Below, in pieces: positions 36,468-38,798 of a stretch of DNA of 38,798 nt. The notes beneath the pieces are model-generated. The model was not told where the DNA came from. It saw only the letters and a program-made list of their open reading frames with translations, and did no database searches. The stretch's first letter is position 1. Every line of letters starts with the position of its first letter. The position numbers and the translations under genes are program-made. The DNA comes from Rhodospirillales bacterium (GTDB lineage Bacteria > Pseudomonadota > Alphaproteobacteria > Acetobacterales > Acetobacteraceae): assembly GCA_947447625.1 (NCBI GenBank), contig CANFKS010000032.1, forward strand, positions 1 through 38,798, written 5' to 3'.

Positions 36468-38798
36468 ATGAAGATTCAACATCAGATCATGATGTCGGCG
36501 ATTGCCGCCGTCATGCTGACAGCGGGGGCAGCCACCTCGGCCCGCGCCCAAACCGTCGTCAACCTCACCAATCTCGACCCGACGGAGTCAACCGGGTTCT
36601 CCAGCACCACCGCCGGCAACCTTTCCTCCGGCACGAGCCTTGACCTGCTCAACACCACCACGGCGCTCTCCAACGGCGGCCTGTTCGGCGGCGCGGTGAG
36701 CAACCAGACGCAGCAGGCCACCAACCAGCTCAACACCATCGGCCTGACCTCGCTCGGCGCCGCGGCCCCGGTGGTCCTGGGCAATCAAACCCCGATCACC
36801 GGCACGCCGACCGTGACGATCAACACGATCGCCTCGGCGTATAATGCGGTCGGTTCGGGTACAGTCGCGGTGAAGGCGTCCGGGACTTACACGATTGGGG
36901 CAGCTGAAATTCCGTCTCCTAGCGCCGGGTCCGGGAGCCTTATCGTTGACACATCGGTAACCGTCGGCGGAAAAACTTATAACATTGATGCATACACTGC
37001 GCCCATAGCGGCTGCCGCGGGGGTTTCTGCGGTCGCAGGTTCGATCACTTTGACGGAGATAACCGCGTTCACGGACGCGGCTCCCACGGGATCGGCTATT
37101 AAGACTTGGCTCGGCCTCGCCGGCACCCCAAGTGCCAGCCTTACCTCGGGTGTTCTCGGAGTAGCAGGCAGCCCCAGCATCGCCGCCGGCACCTCGACCA
37201 CGATCAACAACATCAACGCGGCCATCTCCGGCGGCGTCAACCAGATCGTCGGCGCGCCGCCCACGCTGAACAACACCTACACCGGCGGCTACGGCCCGAC
37301 CGCCGGCAACGTCCAGGTCGGCGGAAGCCAGATCGGCGTCAACACCGTCAACGGCGTCGGCGCCGCCTTCGCTGCCGGCACCGCGGTCACGTTGAGCCAA
37401 CTCCCCGGCGCCCCGTCGCCGATCCCAGCCGGCACCGGCCCCGGAGCCGCTGCCAGCCTCGGCAGCCCGATCATCCAAGGTGGCGCGCTCAACATGAGCA
37501 CCGTCAACACCCTGCTCGCCTACACCGGCGCGGGTGCCGCCTCCGTCAACGGCTCCGGCAGCACCGCCGGCGCGCCCGGCGCACAAACCGCCATCAACAC
37601 CTTCAACACCGCCACCCTGGTCGGTGACATCGGCGTCGCCGCCCAGCAAAAGGCCGACGGCCTCAACTCCCTCCAAACCGCGTTCCAATCAGTCAACCGC
37701 GCCTTGGCGTACTCCGCGGGCGCCACCTCGGCGAACGTCGACCCCTCCGTCACCAACCTCAACCAGACCGCCGCCGTCGGCGTCAACGCGTTGAACCTCC
37801 TCGCGGGCAGCACCGGCGCCACCACCCTCTCGGGCACACAGACGACCGGCTACAACACCGTCAGCGCTGGGGCGCCTTATGCGCTTAGTTCCTCTGGAGT
37901 GCCGACCGGATCGGCGCTTAATCCGACTGTGGGCGCCACCCCCATCGCCATCGTAACCAACCAGATCGTCGCATCCACGTTCAACGCGAGCGGCTTCCTT
38001 CCCAGCGGCGGCAATAGCGGTGACACAACCGTAGGCGGCGTGACCACCGCCGGCCCGATGACGAGCGCATGGCTTGCTCTTACACAGCAGGTCGGCGCCG
38101 ATGGCGCCCCGACTCCCATGGCGGGCAATGTCGGCTCGCTGCCAATTTACAGCCGTCTGACTGGCGTAGATGCAGCGATGGGCCTGGGTTCCGGCACCGT
38201 CGCGATCGGCAATGTCGGCCAGTCCATCAGCCTGACCAACAACACCGTCTCGGCTGGCACCACCGCCGCCCCGGTCGCCGTCACCTTCGGCCCCGCCGGC
38301 TTTGCGCAGACCGCTGGCTCCATCGGCATCGCGACCAACGCCGACGGCCTCAACAACGCCTCCGCGACCACCGGCGTTGGCGCCTCTTCGCTCAATGCGG
38401 TCACGCAGGCCTTCCAAAGCGCCAACAACACCTTTCAGGGCACCGGTAACCTCTCGGGCGCCCTGAGCCAGGGTGCTACCGGGCTGAACTTCGGTGCCGG
38501 CGCGATGGTTACTCCGAACGCGGCTCCAGGTGGTGGCGATGTCCTTAAAACCATCGGTGGTTCGGGCCAGTCCAACGTGCCCGGCAGTGCCGGCCCCTAC
38601 GAACTGGGCCTCAACTCCTCCCCGTCGCCCCTCAACCTGAACACTGCGATTGCTGGGATCACCTACGGCACAGCGTCGGTCACGGGTGTGACCCAGTCCG
38701 GCAATACCTTCGCCAACGTCGCCCAGACCGCCGGTGTCATCGATCCGGGCGCTGCCAGCACGTTGTCGCAGACCATGGGTCCCATCACCGGCTACGGC
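36468..38798 (+). CDS. Second giant fibre-like protein, paralogue of 22870-25869 (partial, runs off the window)
   Basis: An open frame from ATG 36468 (GGAAAG upstream) reaches the window end without a stop: at least 777 residues. A signal peptide (MKIQHQIMMSAIAAVML) ends near ARA-QTVV at 28. Residues shared with the first fibre protein include QTVVNLT at 28-34, QIGVNTVNGVGAAFAAGT near 288-305, LNMSTVNTLLAYT near 341, AINTFNTATL near 375, FQSVNRALAY near 406, TTLSGTQT near 452, and GPAGFAQ and LSGALSQ near 608-668. Composition is again Asn/Gln/Gly/Ala/Thr-rich. Residues about 127-225 have no counterpart in the paralogue and use A/T-ending codons much more often (36846-37145), as if inserted. 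Function as fibre subunit or adhesin is inferred from context. Confidence 0.8.
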   Translation, partial: MKIQHQIMMSAIAAVMLTAGAATSARAQTVVNLTNLDPTESTGFSSTTAGNLSSGTSLDLLNTTTALSNGGLFGGAVSNQTQQATNQLNTIGLTSLGAAAPVVLGNQTPITGTPTVTINTIASAYNAVGSGTVAVKASGTYTIGAAEIPSPSAGSGSLIVDTSVTVGGKTYNIDAYTAPIAAAAGVSAVAGSITLTEITAFTDAAPTGSAIKTWLGLAGTPSASLTSGVLGVAGSPSIAAGTSTTINNINAAISGGVNQIVGAPPTLNNTYTGGYGPTAGNVQVGGSQIGVNTVNGVGAAFAAGTAVTLSQLPGAPSPIPAGTGPGAAASLGSPIIQGGALNMSTVNTLLAYTGAGAASVNGSGSTAGAPGAQTAINTFNTATLVGDIGVAAQQKADGLNSLQTAFQSVNRALAYSAGATSANVDPSVTNLNQTAAVGVNALNLLAGSTGATTLSGTQTTGYNTVSAGAPYALSSSGVPTGSALNPTVGATPIAIVTNQIVASTFNASGFLPSGGNSGDTTVGGVTTAGPMTSAWLALTQQVGADGAPTPMAGNVGSLPIYSRLTGVDAAMGLGSGTVAIGNVGQSISLTNNTVSAGTTAAPVAVTFGPAGFAQTAGSIGIATNADGLNNASATTGVGASSLNAVTQAFQSANNTFQGTGNLSGALSQGATGLNFGAGAMVTPNAAPGGGDVLKTIGGSGQSNVPGSAGPYELGLNSSPSPLNLNTAIAGITYGTASVTGVTQSGNTFANVAQTAGVIDPGAASTLSQTMGPITGYG

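Overview
The window looks like chromosomal DNA of a high-GC alphaproteobacterium. I infer Rhodospirillales, most likely Acetobacteraceae, from the third-position GC bias, the gene families (EpsB/TIGR03013-type sugar transferase, CsgG/HfaB lipoprotein, IalB-like protein) and the palindromic elements between genes. That placement is by eye, not by search.

Positions 1-5.7 kb hold a winged-helix response regulator, a small single-span membrane protein, a luciferase-like flavin monooxygenase and a soluble histidine kinase with five tandem PAS domains. Two strong hairpins close this block. From 5.7 to 10.5 kb a minus-strand operon encodes a branched-chain amino-acid/amide ABC transporter (binding protein, LivH, a fused LivM-LivG, LivF). 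A divergent thiamine-diphosphate enzyme follows, then two back-to-back hairpins and an undecaprenyl-phosphate sugar transferase (12.4-13.8 kb).

From 13.9 to 21.4 kb the genes are metabolic: fhs (formate-THF ligase) with phnW on minus; a nitrilase-family amidase with nadK on plus; then a minus-strand operon of a glutamine-synthetase-like ligase, an N-formylglutamate-amidohydrolase-like enzyme and an isochorismatase-fold hydrolase. A second response regulator, paralogous to the first, follows at 21.4-22.2 kb. It too is accompanied by a small single-span protein, here split by an apparent frameshift.

From 22.5 kb to the window end lies the most unusual part, a cell-surface fibre/adhesin locus. 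It begins with an AT-rich regulatory region. Next come a 999-residue secreted N/Q-, G- and A-rich repetitive protein, a 1560-residue RTX-type adhesin, and an operon of OmpA-like lipoprotein, small curlin/HfaA-like protein, CsgG/HfaB-family outer-membrane secretion lipoprotein with a long proline-rich tail, IalB-like protein and a Gly/Asn/Tyr-rich secreted protein. The last gene, still open at the window edge, is a paralogue of the 999-residue protein. The layout recalls curli (csg) and the Caulobacter holdfast anchor (hfaABD), but the candidate fibre subunits are five to seven times the size of CsgA. My reading is a curli/holdfast-like nucleation-secretion system with giant subunits, possibly controlled by the adjacent response regulator.

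I saw no rRNA, tRNA, CRISPR array, transposase or integrase.
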